Assembly (NCBI GenBank): GCA_003260075.1 | Contig: QLIY01000338.1 | Coordinates: 90,289 to 154,288, forward strand | Length of the DNA: 64,000 bases | Source of the DNA: Phallusia mammillata | Lineage: Eukaryota > Chordata > Ascidiacea > Phlebobranchia > Ascidiidae | Reading direction: 5' to 3' | Part shown: positions 37,601 through 50,337 of the stretch, piece by piece | Position numbering within the stretch: the first letter of the stretch is position 1 | Layout of the letters: each line of letters begins with the position of its first letter | Made by a program: the position numbers and the translations under genes | The notes under the pieces: model-generated | What the model was told of the DNA's origin: nothing | Databases searched by the model: none | The model's input: only the letters and a program-made list of their open reading frames with translations

Positions 37601-40600
37601 GTTACAACGTACAAAATTTGATAAATCACACCAGAGGCGATAACTAACATGACACCAGTGGTAAACACCAGGTTGTTAAAATATTCAAATCATAAACAAT
37701 CGAATTTTAATCTAGTTTTTTTGGTAGGATTTAATTAGTTGCGTTTTTACAATACATTACAATCGTAAGCCTTTAAGCGGACTGCGTTACAATGTTCTAT
37801 ATTTAATCTACACCAGGGGCGGTAACCAATATAGTACGGATACCACGGTTGGCATGCGAGGTGATTTTGCACAACACGCAAGTGATTTGTGACTTTGTAT
37901 TAAAGTACTTGTTGATGTTATTTAAACTATCGTATTATTTCTTTTTAGTTCCTTATGAAGTAATAGTCATCAGGGTTGGTTCAGGCCAGGTTGTACAGCC
38001 TTTTCCCTATCGGCTGCTACGTTTTGAACGCCGCGTTGTCATTAATTTGCGACCGGTCATTTTAGCGGCATTAGGTTGTACACCCCTTGATTTAGATTTA
38101 GAATACTCTGCTTGACAAATACACCACAGCTGGTTTTTAAGGTGAATTAAGCTTTTCACAACTTACCCAAACTTCACCAATTTTTCTGTCCAAACTTTTC
38201 TCCAGAGCCGACATATAATGCGTCACAATATTGCGCATCTCGCTGTCTTCTTTTGTTTTCTTTGTGACGTCATACCGCGTTAGTTTGACGTCAACACAGC
38301 CGTCGTCACGCATGAATACGTCCACGCTCGAGAAGTTTCGGAAATCCGACCCACTTTTGATGACGAGGCATTCTACGTCACAAACGTTACTTATTGTTAA
38401 GTCACAACACAAATCAGTTTGCTCAAGTAAGGCTTTAGAGCAGTGGTTCTTAACCTTTTTTCTGTTGTTACCCACAAAATGTTTTGATGGATATCAATTA
38501 CCCCTTTTTAGAAAAACATCACCTAATATAGCTTACAATCCAAAATAAACCCACAGAAAAACAAAGTCATTATTTATTGTACATTCAAAGGTTCATTTCA
38601 AATGCAGTTAATGGGAAGGTTGATACTGCTTTTTAGCTACTAAGCCTGCAAATCTAGGCTGAGTGCAGGAGAGACATTACAAAATGTTTGCTGGTTACAA
38701 TAATGATTATCAAGAATCTAAAGATAACTATAACAGAAAATCTATGTTACCCCTTTTAAAATGCCAAATTACCCCTTTGGGGGTAATTACCCACAGGTTA
38801 AGAACCACTGCTTTAGAGAAAGCTTTAAACGGGTTTCTTAACGAGCTTTGCGCGGTGGACTAAGTTCCACAAAGTGATGGAGGTTGTATACAGTGCACTG
38901 GGTGTTTCAATCGTAAAAAATAACAAAACAACAATTTTTGACACTGCCGGCTTCTATACAATTATTACTTCATAATTCAGACGTTATTGTTGCACTCGCA
39001 AAGGACTTAGCGACTGTGAAATCAACTCATTTACCAGAATGAGTATAGGACGTTGAAAAGTCGATTGTTTATAATAAAACTGCTGGATGAGCAATACTCG
39101 GTTATACATTATGCCTGGCAGCTGGCAGCAATAGCCTATTTCATTTAGCGGAAGTTCAACACTCAACTCCACCCACCGTCTATCTCCTTCACCCCGTACT
39201 CGTGGTCGTGGCCTCCCAGTATCAGATCCACATCAGGTACGAGACGGGCAAGTCGCTCATCATTAGGCCACCTCATGTGGGTGAGAGCGATCACAAAATC
39301 TGCTCCTTCAGCCTAAAACAGCAAGGGAGGGTTACTGACTTGACCACAACAACTAACGTACATAAAGCTAGGACTCTAAAACCAGAGAAAATTGGCGCTA
39401 TACATCAAATACTGAAGTCATATCATTATGTCGTCACCCACTGACGTCATATATCATTATGTCGTCACATACTGACGTCATATATTATTAAGTCTTCATA
39501 CACTGACGTCATATATTATTATGTCGTCACCTACTGAAGTCAAACATCATTATGACGTCACACACTTACTCTCAGCTCGGCGGCGACGATCTTCCCCTTT
39601 TCAACGTAGTCCTGAAAGTCAAGGTGACCTTTCTCTATAGTGGCGAGTGTGTCTAACCATTCCTCCTCCACTAAACCAACGAAGCCGATCTGGGTGAAAC
39701 AAGTCGTAGAGTTTAAGTGATTAAAATTCATGGTCCAGTATTTTAAAACAAAACACACAGAGCTGGTGGTAATGCAAATTTTTTTAAACTTGACGTGTCT
39801 TGGTGCAGATTTGTGGCTTTGTGAAGTCTTTTCACAGACTTTAGCAGTAGCGTGATCAAAAACAAAACAGACACAGAGCTTGTATGCACACTGCGGAGCA
39901 GAGTTGTTAATGGGCCTAAAACTTGGGCCCGAACATGCCCAAGTTGATAAAATTGCGGCACAAGTGTAAAGTCAGGCGCCAATCAAGCCTATTTTGTCAA
40001 AACTTAAGCAGAAACCCGATAAGCTTACATCACGGCTGTAGACATTAACCACAACGATTGTCACTACATACAATATATCACCATTTCCAAGTCCTCTAGC
40101 GATTTCTTGTTTTTAGATCAAGTTTATGGAATCAAAGGGACACAAAGTAGCCTACATTACACAACTTGGGTCGGAAAATATTGCAAGAAACTTTCGCTCA
40201 CGCATCACTCACTTTCATGTTGTTATACGTCACAATGTGCTTTGTCACGCCTTCGACGAGGTTTCTACCGGTCAAGTTGTCGACCACGTTGCTAAGCAAC
40301 CATACCGAGTTCATCTTGGAGATGCATTTCACCGCGTGTTCGGCTCCGAAGTCAAACTCGTGGTTCCCAAACACCGCTACGTTGACCTGGGAAAACCAGT
40401 AGGTGATGAAAGTACCTATCAATACACGAGTCTGAAGTAGCCTGCGTGCAGCATACGAGGCAAAAACGGTGCCTGTGATTCAACTTCAGCGGGTTCACTA
40501 CTAAGCCTGCGTAGCTCTTTTAGTAGAGTGAAAAGGCTCCTGTCGTGGGTTCGAATCCCACATCAGGCTAGATTTTGTTAGGCTGTGTCTTGCACATGTG

Positions 40601-43600
40601 GGAATGCTTGGTTACTGGCTGAGTCGGTAACGCTTTTAATGAGTCTAGCCTACTGCGTGTCTGGGGTAGTTATTACATTTTAAGCAACAATTGTTTGTTT
40701 TAGGCTGTTTTTTGACCAAAACGTCGCTTACTTAGTGAAGCGAAATGGAGTTGGATTGACAAGATCCCAAAAAAACGGATCTTATACCTTACGACATTAC
40801 AACCACAGCAGCAATTTACTGCACAGTATAAGCAGAGTTCTAAACTGCTTGACCAAAACCTGTTTAAAATTTGAAGTAACTTGTTTCTTGGTTTAAATCT
40901 CTTGTTGCTATGCAACACACCAATCCTTTTACTCACCTTCAATTGGTTAAGAACGTGAATCATATGCTCCCCCTGGGTGGCGCAGCTGAGCGTCGAAGGG
41001 TTGAGGCAATCGCCCCCAAATATAATCAGGGGCCGCACCCCCGTTTCCTGGGTGATTCGATTCACTTGTTGCGTTATAGCGGTGGCAAAGCGTGCTGCGC
41101 CCCCTACTGGTTCTCTGGTGCGCTCCGAAATTTCGTAAACGTCGTTGAAATGAAGAATACTCAGTCGGTTGTGAACCTGAAACAATATGCAGAATATATT
41201 TAAACTGGTGAATTGGAAACAAACAGCCACACCCCCTTTACAAGTGACACGCCCACAAATAAGTTACCAATCGCCTGTAAGCAAAAACCTTTGAGAGTTG
41301 AAAGAAACATTTTTTCAGATTCTTTATCTCACAAACGTATCGCATAAATATGTATTTTGTCAATTTATTTAGAAATGTTACAGTGGAAGCCAGGATATAT
41401 TTGTTGATTCGAAAGAATGTAGAGTTTAAAATCTTGACACAGTTTGTTTTGAAACTTGATCTCCAAGGATAAAAGATATTTATAAACTGTCGCATATTTT
41501 AACAAAACACAACTCAGTCAATGGCCTTTTCACCTCGCAGACAAAACATGGCGCACCTACGTACATTCGCATAAAGCCGAGCTGTTAGCGACACACCCAA
41601 TAAACTAAGTTGGGCTTTTCACGGCGTCCAAACATGACAAAAGAGACAGATATTTTAGACACAATGGTGCGCCCTTCACCTAATGAACCGACACACAAAG
41701 CGCACAAGAGTGCAGCTGTGACGAAACAATTCGCTCGCTGGTAGCGCTGTTGGATTTCCATTAGGGGAATCCCCAGTAACAAGTACGAGTTTTGCAATGG
41801 TGGCGGTTTCCCGCCCAATTGGGCTGGCTTTTGACACAAAGTTGCGGGTTTTAAACACTAGTTGCGGATTGCCAAAAATGCCTTTTTGTTACTTGGCATA
41901 GATTTTGATAAGCTGTTAAATGACGGTAAAATCTGGCTCTTTTTAGGCGTATTTTTTAGTTACTTCACAGTTGCGGTTTAGAGGGCTTGTTTTTACCACC
42001 AGATGGGCGGTGGTTTTTGGGAATTTGACCTGGTTTGACCTGGCGAAGCAAGGAATTAAAAACCTCCCTTGGGCCTTGTTAAGATTTAAAGCCTACACGG
42101 GCAATTCATTGCTTTGCATTTGTAACGAGCGCAGATCAATAAAACTAATGAACATTGCTCATAAGAATTGAAAGTAACGTTTAGAAAGTAACCCCTGATA
42201 GACAAATAAAAATGTATTTTTTTCTCATGTTTACCTGCTTAACATGACAAAACTTGAGTTTCTTTACCGCGAAAAACCCGCATACTAAACTTATACCCAC
42301 AGAAGTCAAATATATCTCCTCGGGGTTAATTGCCCGCAGTTCATAACCCCATGCTCTGCACGTATTGTCACTTCAGACCTTTTGTAACAAGAGAGATATA
42401 CACGTGGGATGGGATCAAAAATAACAGAAGAGTCAATTTTCTTGCCCGGTGAAAATCCTGCTCCGCTCGATGGGTACTTCCCTACGTCGATACGCCAGGC
42501 TCGGTCACGTGACATGCCGGATATGAATTATGCAGTGAGGTTCGTCCGGAGGACGAGAGTGACCTGGTTTATTGCGGTAATCCTCGATCGTTAAACAAAC
42601 TCAGAGAACCCCAGCGTACAATGCCGACCTATGTTTTGTTTTTGAACCAGATGCTTTGTATAAAGCATTGATTCAAACCTTCTTTAAAAACTGTTTCTGT
42701 TTTAGCCTGTGGGATGTACCACCTAAGACAGTAGAAGTTTGTTTACATATGCATAATACCAACTTTAAACAGCTCTTCTGGCAATTGTACTTTTTGTTTT
42801 ATCCTGATAAAGGCGACCTGTATAGGACGTCGAAACGTAGGAATAAAAATACAATTGCCAGAAGAGCTCTATAAAGTTAAGAAGTTTGTTTCTAACAAAC
42901 TGAAAGGGTCTCGGAACCACCGGCTTAGAGGGCTACTTTTATTTAAGACTATCAACCTGACTCAAACCGAAAACCTTTTTGTAAGTTTGGAAAATTTAGG
43001 GCGTTATTACGACAAAGAAAAAAAACTAGGAACACTTGATCCAAAACTAACCACTAACCAAGCTTGTTACGTACACTTTGATGCAACCCTTTTAACACTT
43101 GTTGAAAAAAACTTAATGTACTTTCCATGTACAAAATCTTCAGGGTAGTTATGAAGGGATTAAAGATATTTCAAAAATAACACCCAAACCGTTTTGCAAT
43201 AAAGGTTAATTATATGATATCTGTGTCAGCCGGTAAAAACCTCTTGGTCAAAGTAGGAGGTTAAATATGAAACGTAAGAACGAATCACTACGGTCGATTC
43301 TATGTATAGCATTGTAACACTCATAGGTTTTACACAACTAAAGTTGCAATACTTCAACCTACTCATATGCGTCATTAATATGGAGGTGTTCACATGATTT
43401 CCCCATTACACAGACGCACAAGTAAAAAACTGTTTTCTGGTTATCCCGAGATTTTAAAGGTTCGTAAAAAGCAATGCAAAGCGTCAAGAGAAAGCCTAAG
43501 TAATGTTTAATGGCGCATTCAGATTAAATAAATTTTCTGGCCCAAAAAGTCGTTTTTATAAATTTGTTTAGTGGTAAAAAAATATTTGCTGAAATTTATT

Positions 43601-46600
43601 TTGAAGCCACAGCACTTTACTATACCTTGAACAAAATATTCACCCCAAAAACCATGCACTACGGTCCCTGCGTAAATAATTTTAATGTATTTTGCACCAC
43701 AATGAATGAGCCCATAAACAGCGGTTAAACCGAGCTTCGAACCCAGCACAACCTATGAATGACACACAAACTCACCCCACGTGGTAGAGGTTTGATCGCA
43801 ATTTTCTTTTTTTCCTTGTGAAGTTCCAAATCCGAGTTAGAAACAGTTTTCTTGCCTCCCTTCCGCCTTTTTCCGCCAGCAGCCGATTTTTCTGCATCTC
43901 TGCCGGTTTGTTCGTCAAAATGACTTCGAAGCCATCGCTTTGCCAGGCCCTTAGTGACATCAGTAGGAGCCAAACGCTGGGTCTGCAGCAAATCGGCATT
44001 GCTAGCAGTTTTTAGGCCAACATCCTGATCGCTAGGTGTCGCATGTTTGTTGTCATCCGAATCTTCGTCAGCTAAACTAGAGCTTTCTTGTCGCAAGGCG
44101 TCGCTGTTGTGCACATCTATGCTTGTCGTGCATCCCATTGTTTCCGCACAATCAGTGCTTTGTCTGAAAAACAATGTCGTCGTTGGTGGTTGGAATTTCC
44201 GACAAAAAACATGTTTTTTTATATCAGATAAAGTTTTTTTTAGCACCAGTAGGAAAAAATAGGGCAACTTTGCATCGATATCTCGCTATATGCAATACAA
44301 GATTGCACATATGCATAGTCGTAAAAACAAACACAGTTGTCCACGAGTCCAACCAACTAATTAATTTAACAGACACTGCAGTTTCCGGCATTTAAACATT
44401 ATGACTGTCAACTAATGGTTAATAATGCATTTTATGTCAAGAGAGAATAGCATCACATTTTGGATGAAGGGCTTGTTTTACCAAATCCTTTAGCACAGGG
44501 TGTACACCGTTTTTCACAGTGGGGCCAAATACAATCACCATAATTAGATCGCGGGCCGCAACTTTATATAACACAAGGTGATTTTACTTCGTTGCATACC
44601 AAATATGCCTATATTGAGTTAACTATTAAAATTCGCATTTGATTCTAGCCACAATTGCCAGGTCGCAAAATAGCACCGGGCGCATTAATCTGCTCAAAAA
44701 TATCTAATAATTGACTTGTTTGCCAGTTTTTCGTTATTATTGGACAACCGCTGATTCATTTACTGTTTTTTACCTTGTATTTATGGACTGAAGATTTAAA
44801 GTTGGTGAGAGCTGACTTTCATTTTCCACAAATATGTCGTCTTCTGTCGCGTTGCCGATCGAAGACAACGAATCTGAGCTGTTTTTCTGAGATAAACTTG
44901 CTCTTTTCAAACTGTTAGTTGATGTGCTGCCGTAACTACGAGTCCTAAGACTTTGTTTTCGAGTCGAAGCTTTTCCTTCAAACCGACACAAGTGGTATGT
45001 TGCACTTAGTTGTCCCTGCTCCAAAACCCGTTTCGTGCAGTGGTCGGCAAAGTTTTTATCTCCTTGGGAAGAATGTTCGTGTTGACAATAATTAAAGTTC
45101 GTCAGTTGTGTTGAATCACTTTTGAAATCACTTTGTTGTTCTGAATCTGTTCCTTCGTTGATGTAGAAGTCGGTATCTTGGGTTTCCTGCCGTGGCCCCT
45201 TGTTACCCTCTGTGTGAAAAATAATAAGAGTTTGAAACTGGGGCATGCAGTGCAAAAATAGTAATGACCTGGCGTAACAAAATTTCGTGTCAAATTGGTT
45301 AAAAGCAGCGGTGGGATTCAGCCGGTTCGCACCGGTTCTGTAGAACCGGCTCACGAAATTTTATGCGATCAGCGAACCGGTTAGCATTACTGGCTACTGT
45401 TAATGGCATTTGTAACAGAACCGGCTGAAAAATATAACGTTTGTGATAGAACCGGCTGATGACAAAATTGAATCCCACCACTGGTTAGAACCAGCTGAAT
45501 TAAATAGTAGTCACACAAAGTACTACTCAATCGTAAAAATACTGTAATAGTTTTTAAGTATCAAACAGCATTGGAATATGGACGCGTAATTCGCTTGGCG
45601 TGCCAAGATTATTCACTTTTATTGTCCGACAGGGGTGCAAATGCGAACTCCTGGTTAAGACACCAACTTTTTGTGGGTTATTTAGCAATGTTTCAAAGTT
45701 AACATAAACACCACGCATATTACAATGCCCTCCTGACAGGGTGCTTTTAAATGGTATATTTTCCAAGCAAATAAAGTAGTAAATAATTTCTTATTAATGA
45801 AATCTTGCAAATAAAGATAAGCAATAAGTAATAAATTACAATATCCTCTGAACCAAACGTTTTAACATTTACACACTAACTTAAAATGATAAAACCAGCT
45901 ACGAAAATCGGCGTATTATATTTTACAGCAACATGATACAACGTAAAAAGCACAATTTACTTACATTCTAAAATGGAGAAGCATTTCGACCTCGCTAAAC
46001 CTACATTTATCCAATTGAAATACAACGCTACAATTTACTAAACTAATTTGCAGACAATGTACCCTTTAACTGTGACGTCATAATGCTATTTGATTTTCAC
46101 CGATGAAGCGTGGAAATAATTATTTGTTTTGATTTTTGTGTTGTAATGATGTTTTTTTTCACGCCTGGAAAACATGGTGTGGATATTTTGATGATTGTAT
46201 GCAGTTTTAACATGCTATTAAATTGATGCACGCCTAACGTACTTGATTCGTAAAGGATGTGACCAAATACATTAGGTATTACAGTTACATTATTATGACA
46301 AGGTTTTAAAGGCTAAGGCAAGAACAATTGTTGATTAGGCATTTAAATTCGGCGTCAAATGACTCAATACTAAGCTATACGCATCAGCAAATGAATTAAA
46401 TTGTAATACTTGTCACTGCAATCAGTTTTATAGCAGCAATGACGTTTCGTTACGTAGCAAAATCAATAAGTTTGTCACGGAACAATAGGGTTTATTACGA
46501 ATTGGTTTGTTGGTTGATTGATTAAACAACAATACAACATGCCAAAGCACACAGAAGACGCTTTCGCCCAAGGGTAAGTAGAGCGCAGTTACATGGCGTT

Positions 46601-47305
46601 TTTTATAACTTTACCAGCCACCACAGTTGACAAATAGTCACTGATGTGTCATTCCTATTTAGAAATATTATGATTCAACTTATTACAGACGAGCCAGTGT
46701 CAGCAATGACCTGCTGCGGTAACGACTTAGTTTAAAATCACCGCATCTTTAAAAGCTTTACGTGTGTGCGCGTGCGTGCGTCCTTGTGTGTGCATAGCGC
46801 ATTGCACGCGTCCAAGTCAAGGTAGCCTTGCTTTGTGTCCTAATTACGGCTCGCAAGCCTTATCAGTGGACCTCAGTGACCTTGTAGAGCTGCAGTATTG
46901 GTGCACAATGCATTTCATTGGAGTTGGTCCTCGATAATTAAACATAATGCCACAAAAATTCACCTTAATTTTCAAATTTTTTAACTTGAGTATAGCAAAC
47001 TGTTGCAGTTTAAAATACCAATGATAGAAATCCAATTGTCTTTAGGTTTACAAGATATAGCTTAGAGTACGGGCCTTTAGATTGTACATCCCTTGACTTA
47101 CAGAGAAACCTACCAACTGCGTTCATCCATTAACAAGGCATTCATGAAACCAAAACAAATATTGTGGTGCGCAGTTAAAACGAGCGAACTAAATTGTAGG
47201 GCCTAGTATGTACAGACACATATAGGAAACGAAACCTGCAGTTCACACGCAACTACCGTAACAGCAAAACACACATCACTTACCTGGTATACAAATGTCC
47301 TTCAT
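34684..47305 (-). CDS. 5'-nucleotidase / metallophosphoesterase with long N-terminal extension
   Basis: Eleven exons, 5' to 3': 47305-47284, 45209-44774, 44163-43776, 41176-40937, 40386-40213, 39689-39570, 39312-39177, 38372-38167, 37596-37306, 36088-35810, 35106-34684; 904 aa, phases agree. The first 282 residues are polar and Ser/Lys-rich with no recognised domain. The catalytic domain starts at about 283: FNDVYEI, GGDCLNPS (Asp338), GNHEFDFG (about 369-376), ALTHMR (His472) and GGHDHE (His495, His497). The C-terminal nucleotidase domain has FVADIMAAATRADIVLINSGTFR (split here: FVADIM, INSGTFR), GKQLLEALENG and CFGFNP. A UshA/CD73-like protein hydrolyses nucleotides or related phosphate esters. 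There is no signal peptide or GPI tail, so it is probably intracellular, unlike CD73. MGCTTS at the start of exon 3 could begin a shorter, acylated isoform. Exon 1 (MKDICIP) rests on splice phase only. Confidence 0.85.
36233..36738. mobile_element. hAT-like MITE, 506 bp
   Basis: Terminal inverted repeats CAGTGGATCTCAACC and GGTTGAGAACCGCTG. The exact 8-bp target duplication is ctctaaac (36225-36232 and 36739-36746). It lies in an intron of the 5'-nucleotidase gene. Confidence 0.88.
38441..38810. mobile_element. hAT-like MITE, 370 bp
   Basis: Terminal inverted repeats CAGTGGTTCTTAACC and GGTTAAGAACCACTG. The exact 8-bp target duplication is ctttagag (38433-38440 and 38811-38818). It lies in an intron of the 5'-nucleotidase gene. 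Confidence 0.92.
39418..39562. repeat. Minisatellite with CRE-like TGACGTCA units
   Basis: About five copies of a 35-37-bp unit (catatatcattatgtcgtca...ctgacgt). Several units carry the palindrome TGACGTCA. It starts right after the donor of exon 6 of the 5'-nucleotidase gene. Confidence 0.8.
39890..39985. repeat. GGGCCTAAAACTTGGGCCCGAA-type dispersed repeat
   Basis: The wording gcagagttgttaatgggcc, ttgggcccgaac and tgcggcacaagtgtaaagtcagg recurs, in part reverse-complemented, at 59.96, 61.6 and 63.3 kb. It is probably a non-autonomous element family. Confidence 0.45.
40502..40660 (+). mobile_element. tRNA-derived SINE-like repeat, copy 2
   Basis: An A-box-like GTAGCTCTTTTAGTAGAG (40511-40528) and a B-box GGTTCGAATCC are spaced as in a tRNA, followed by the same non-tRNA tail as the copy at 6.5 kb. 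The tRNA part has no acceptor-stem pairing I can confirm, so I call it a SINE and not a tRNA gene. Confidence 0.65.
42761..42878. mobile_element. Fold-back element, 118 bp
   Basis: About 28 bp at the left end (aactttaaacagctcttctg then gcaattgta) is the inverted repeat of the right end (tacaattgccagaagagctc then tataaagtt). The loop contains CTGATAAAGG...GTCGAAACGT, a degenerate hammerhead-like core. Confidence 0.65.
45306..45483. mobile_element. hAT-like MITE, 178 bp
   Basis: Terminal inverted repeats CAGCGGTGGGATTCAGCC and TGAATCCCACCACTG. Flanking 8-mers gttaaaag and gttagaac are imperfect, which fits an old insertion. The interior is full of GAACCGG palindromes. It lies in intron 1 of the 5'-nucleotidase gene. 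Confidence 0.7.
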
Positions 47306-49214
47306 ATTGGCTTGTCTTGACTTCCACAGTTTGTTTCCTTATTGTACTGTCTACCCAAACCACTGATTCCTAAACTAAATATAAATTCCTGTGCAAACAG
47401 CAAAACTAGTAAAAACCCTGAAAATTTTTTGTGCGTAGCCTTTTAGAGCATTGATTAACAGCAAAATTAATAATTTCAATGTACAAGTATTTGAAAGTTG
47501 CAGTTATTGTATTGTTGCAGGGTAAGAGTTTGACCATGCGAAGAAATGATTCTAGTTGATTAAAAACAAGCACATAACAGAGGTATGGCCGTGTTGTTAG
47601 GCGTTTCTACTGGACTAGCGTTCTGTACAGTTGCCTGGCACAAAAGGAAACAGAGGTAGAGTCGTCGACTGAAGATAAAGCTGTTACGCATCAACATACA
47701 CGCCGTGACAAAATACAACCTTTTCTCATATTGTCACCAATTTGAAGCCAAAATGATCATTTAAACTAAATATTTGTGTTTAATTTAATAAAATATATTA
47801 ACATTATAGCGTTTTGGCTCGAGATAACTGTAAATATTAATATTTTAAATTATATTCTAGCGGCATTTATGTTTTGATACGCCGTATGCGCCCAAGCTAT
47901 TGATTTTTCTTTTCCGAACAGCTGACGAGACACCATCACGTGATAGCACGTCACAACCATAACAAACTGATTGGTTGCTCGCTATTCTGCGCGGTTCGTT
48001 ACCTGTGCAACGCAAACCTGAATTGCTTGGTTTATTTGCAACTAATTGAGCAAACAACTGCCTGATTTGCCTTTTCATGGGCAATTCACGTAATTAGTCA
48101 ACAAATGCTAACAACTAATGTGCTACTTGCTGAGTAAATTTGTTTAAATTTTGCATTAGATTAACGTTTCAGTCCTTGTATATTATTATAATACAGTTTT
48201 TGATTCATTAACAAGAGATTGTTTAGTAATAATTGAAATATGCTGTTTCGCATTTCACATTTTGGTCTAAATAAATACTCGGTTGTATTTTTTAATAATT
48301 GTTATTTGGCCAATTCAAAGGCACCCTTTTTCTCTGCATCAGTACACAATAATATAAACCACTAAGCTCCCTCTCGTCGCAAAAGGGAGAATTATTCGAC
48401 ATTCAACGCTATTTGAACCAAAAGAAGGGGCTTTCCCATTGACGCGATTGGAATGTCATCATTGCAAATGATTTCGCGTTTGTCGTTCTTGCATGTCATG
48501 TTGAAACGTAAATTGACGCACCAATGCAACGCGAACCGAATAAGGCGCATTCATATAATATGTGTTTCTACGTCTGTTTTGCGTCGGTCACAAGCGAAGG
48601 TAAGGCAAAAAATGTCGTGTGTATTAAGAAGCGAATACATCTACTTTTATATTTGTAGTATTTAAACTTTGTCCAAAATATCAGAAGTTTATAAACTGTA
48701 TTTGCTTTAGCGGTTTTGGACAAAAATTAAGTTAAGGCCCTTGGGCTCTATCTCGCGGCGAAGATTTCTTACCAACTTTGGACAAGGACTTGAAAACATA
48801 AAGAGACTTTTACGGAACCGTTGTATTACCTTTTATGACGCATCTCGGAACGGCAATTCACTCTGAGACGACTTTTGTTTTGAAAGCAGATAGTTTCTCA
48901 AGAATTACCGGTCAATTACTCGCCGGCCAATGTCACTGAACTCGTGAAGCAAGTGTTATTTCGCTTCGTGCAATTGTTTTTCCTATTTTAAAAGCAATGA
49001 AATATTTGCAAACTATTATACTTTGTCCAACCATTGAACTTGAGCAGTTCCAGCATAGTCGTTTTGGTCATATTGTATTTTATTAGTTTAAATTCACGAG
49101 AAAATAGCTTATTGAATCGTAAATATAATTATAATCTAGCTCGTTGCTTGTTAACAAGCCCAAGATCCGACATAAGTTTGTAGGTTTCATGGGTTGCGGT
49201 AAATGTCAAGCAAG
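47306..49214. other. Gene-free stretch between the 5'-nucleotidase gene and the protease cluster
   Basis: No gene could be modelled. It contains the 5'-nucleotidase promoter side. A 24-codon frame at 47585 encodes a hydrophobic segment followed by HKRKQR and is noted as a finding only. Confidence 0.5.
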
Positions 49215-49620
49215 TTGAAGTTGAGTTTATTTCACTTCATAAAAGAACGCCTAGCGACACAATTGCACTAAAACGATCACCTAGTTGGTCGGAAAAAGTC
49301 GGAAATAGCAGCGCAACGTTAAAACGACATGAAGCGCAAAACACTGTACGGCTTAATTGGTTTCGTATTGGGATAAATTTATTTTTGAACCCTCGACGTA
49401 TGTCTGGTTCAAACTGTTTACTTTTTATGTTGCAATATCGACAGACAATGGCGTAATTGACTTTCGTCAAAGTTTATTTGGTAAGAACCATAACAGACCT
49501 TGATAATTTATTTCAGGCTCGCTTGATTATGACACAAACTGCGTACAAAGTTCATGAACGTCGCAAACATCAGATGTGAATTTTCCCACGGATCATAAGT
49601 GTTTATTCGCTTGGAAGGGG
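49215..49620 (+). repeat. Distal upstream block of protease gene 1
   Basis: About 400 bp here (tttatttcacttcataaaag..., then gcaatatcgacagacaatgg..., then cgtcgcaaacatcagatgtg) matches 59273-59640 upstream of protease gene 3. Its final 120 bp also matches 54590-54715 and 58490-58615. The block was duplicated together with the genes. Confidence 0.75.
49571..49588 (+). promoter_or_regulatory. PTF1-like bipartite site (CAGATG-N5-TTTCCCA)
   Basis: E-box CAGATG at 49571-49576, five bases, then TTTCCCA at 49582-49588. Spacing and halves match the known PTF1 (Ptf1a/RBPJ) consensus. It lies about 750 bp before the ATG of protease gene 1. Confidence 0.5.
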
Positions 49621-49828
49621 GACTAAGTTCACAATGTATCAATCGGTAAACTAAATTTAATCAGGAATATGTTTTGTAAACTGTATGTAGCCTATTATAT
49701 AATAGTAGGTCACCAGAGACTCAGTATGAGGGATTGCGTATGATAACAGACTGAAAATGCAACACGTTGTTTGGTGACAAATATGTATTATTAAATTAAT
49801 ATCCTATTTATAACCTTATTTAAGTTTA

Positions 49829-49925
49829 ATGCCTCTCTCTTTCTTTTTTTTCTCTCTCTCTCTCTTTCTCTCTCTTTCTTTCCCTCTTCTCTCTCTCACT
49901 CCGTCCTCTCTCGCGCGCTTTATCT
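49829..49925. repeat. CT-rich microsatellite
   Basis: A long pyrimidine tract of CT and CTTT repeats. Confidence 0.95.
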
Positions 49926-50149
49926 GTCTAGTCCAGGTTCTTATCCAAACAAAATGCATAATTTGTTTTTCACGGGGTTCGAATCACGACACTCCAGGGG
50001 ACGAATCCCGATCAAGGTACTGTCTGTATATGGGTCAGGCGCTGGACCAATCAGCCAAGTTCCTGCTCAACGCATAAGGTGACGTGGCTCAACCAAATTG
50101 GTTCTAGAGTCATCTTGTGGACATAGCAAAGAACCTTAAAAGTCATGTC

Positions 50150-50337
50150 ATAGCCTTCGCACGTCACCAACACGTGGTAGTTTCCCCACGTGGTTGTTGG
50201 TTCCCGAAAATAATTCGTGAATTGCTGTCGTTGCGTGTGAACTTATCCAGACCTCTAGAGCAGCGCGGGCATAAAGCAAGCGAGTTGCAAAGGAATCCAC
50301 AGTTACATTGCAAACTTCAGTGACAACGACAAAAAAG
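50150..50337 (+). promoter_or_regulatory. Proximal promoter of protease gene 1
   Basis: Contains CACGTG-N4-TTTCCCC (50171-50187), the shared block gttgttggttcccgaaaata, tgcgtgtgaacttatccag, and a TATA-like CATAAAG at 50270-50276, 68 bp before the ATG. Near-identical blocks precede protease genes 2 and 3. Confidence 0.75.

Noticed and set aside
40502..40575. Functional tRNA gene
   Set aside because: A- and B-box-like sequences are present but I could not form a matching acceptor stem, and the repeat tail occurs elsewhere. It fits a SINE better.
43734..44163. Separate small gene starting MGCTTS
   Set aside because: Its frame joins in phase to the metallophosphoesterase exons downstream and to an upstream exon, so it is part of that gene.
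49829..50077. Open frame in the CT-rich tract
   Set aside because: Low-complexity translation of a microsatellite.
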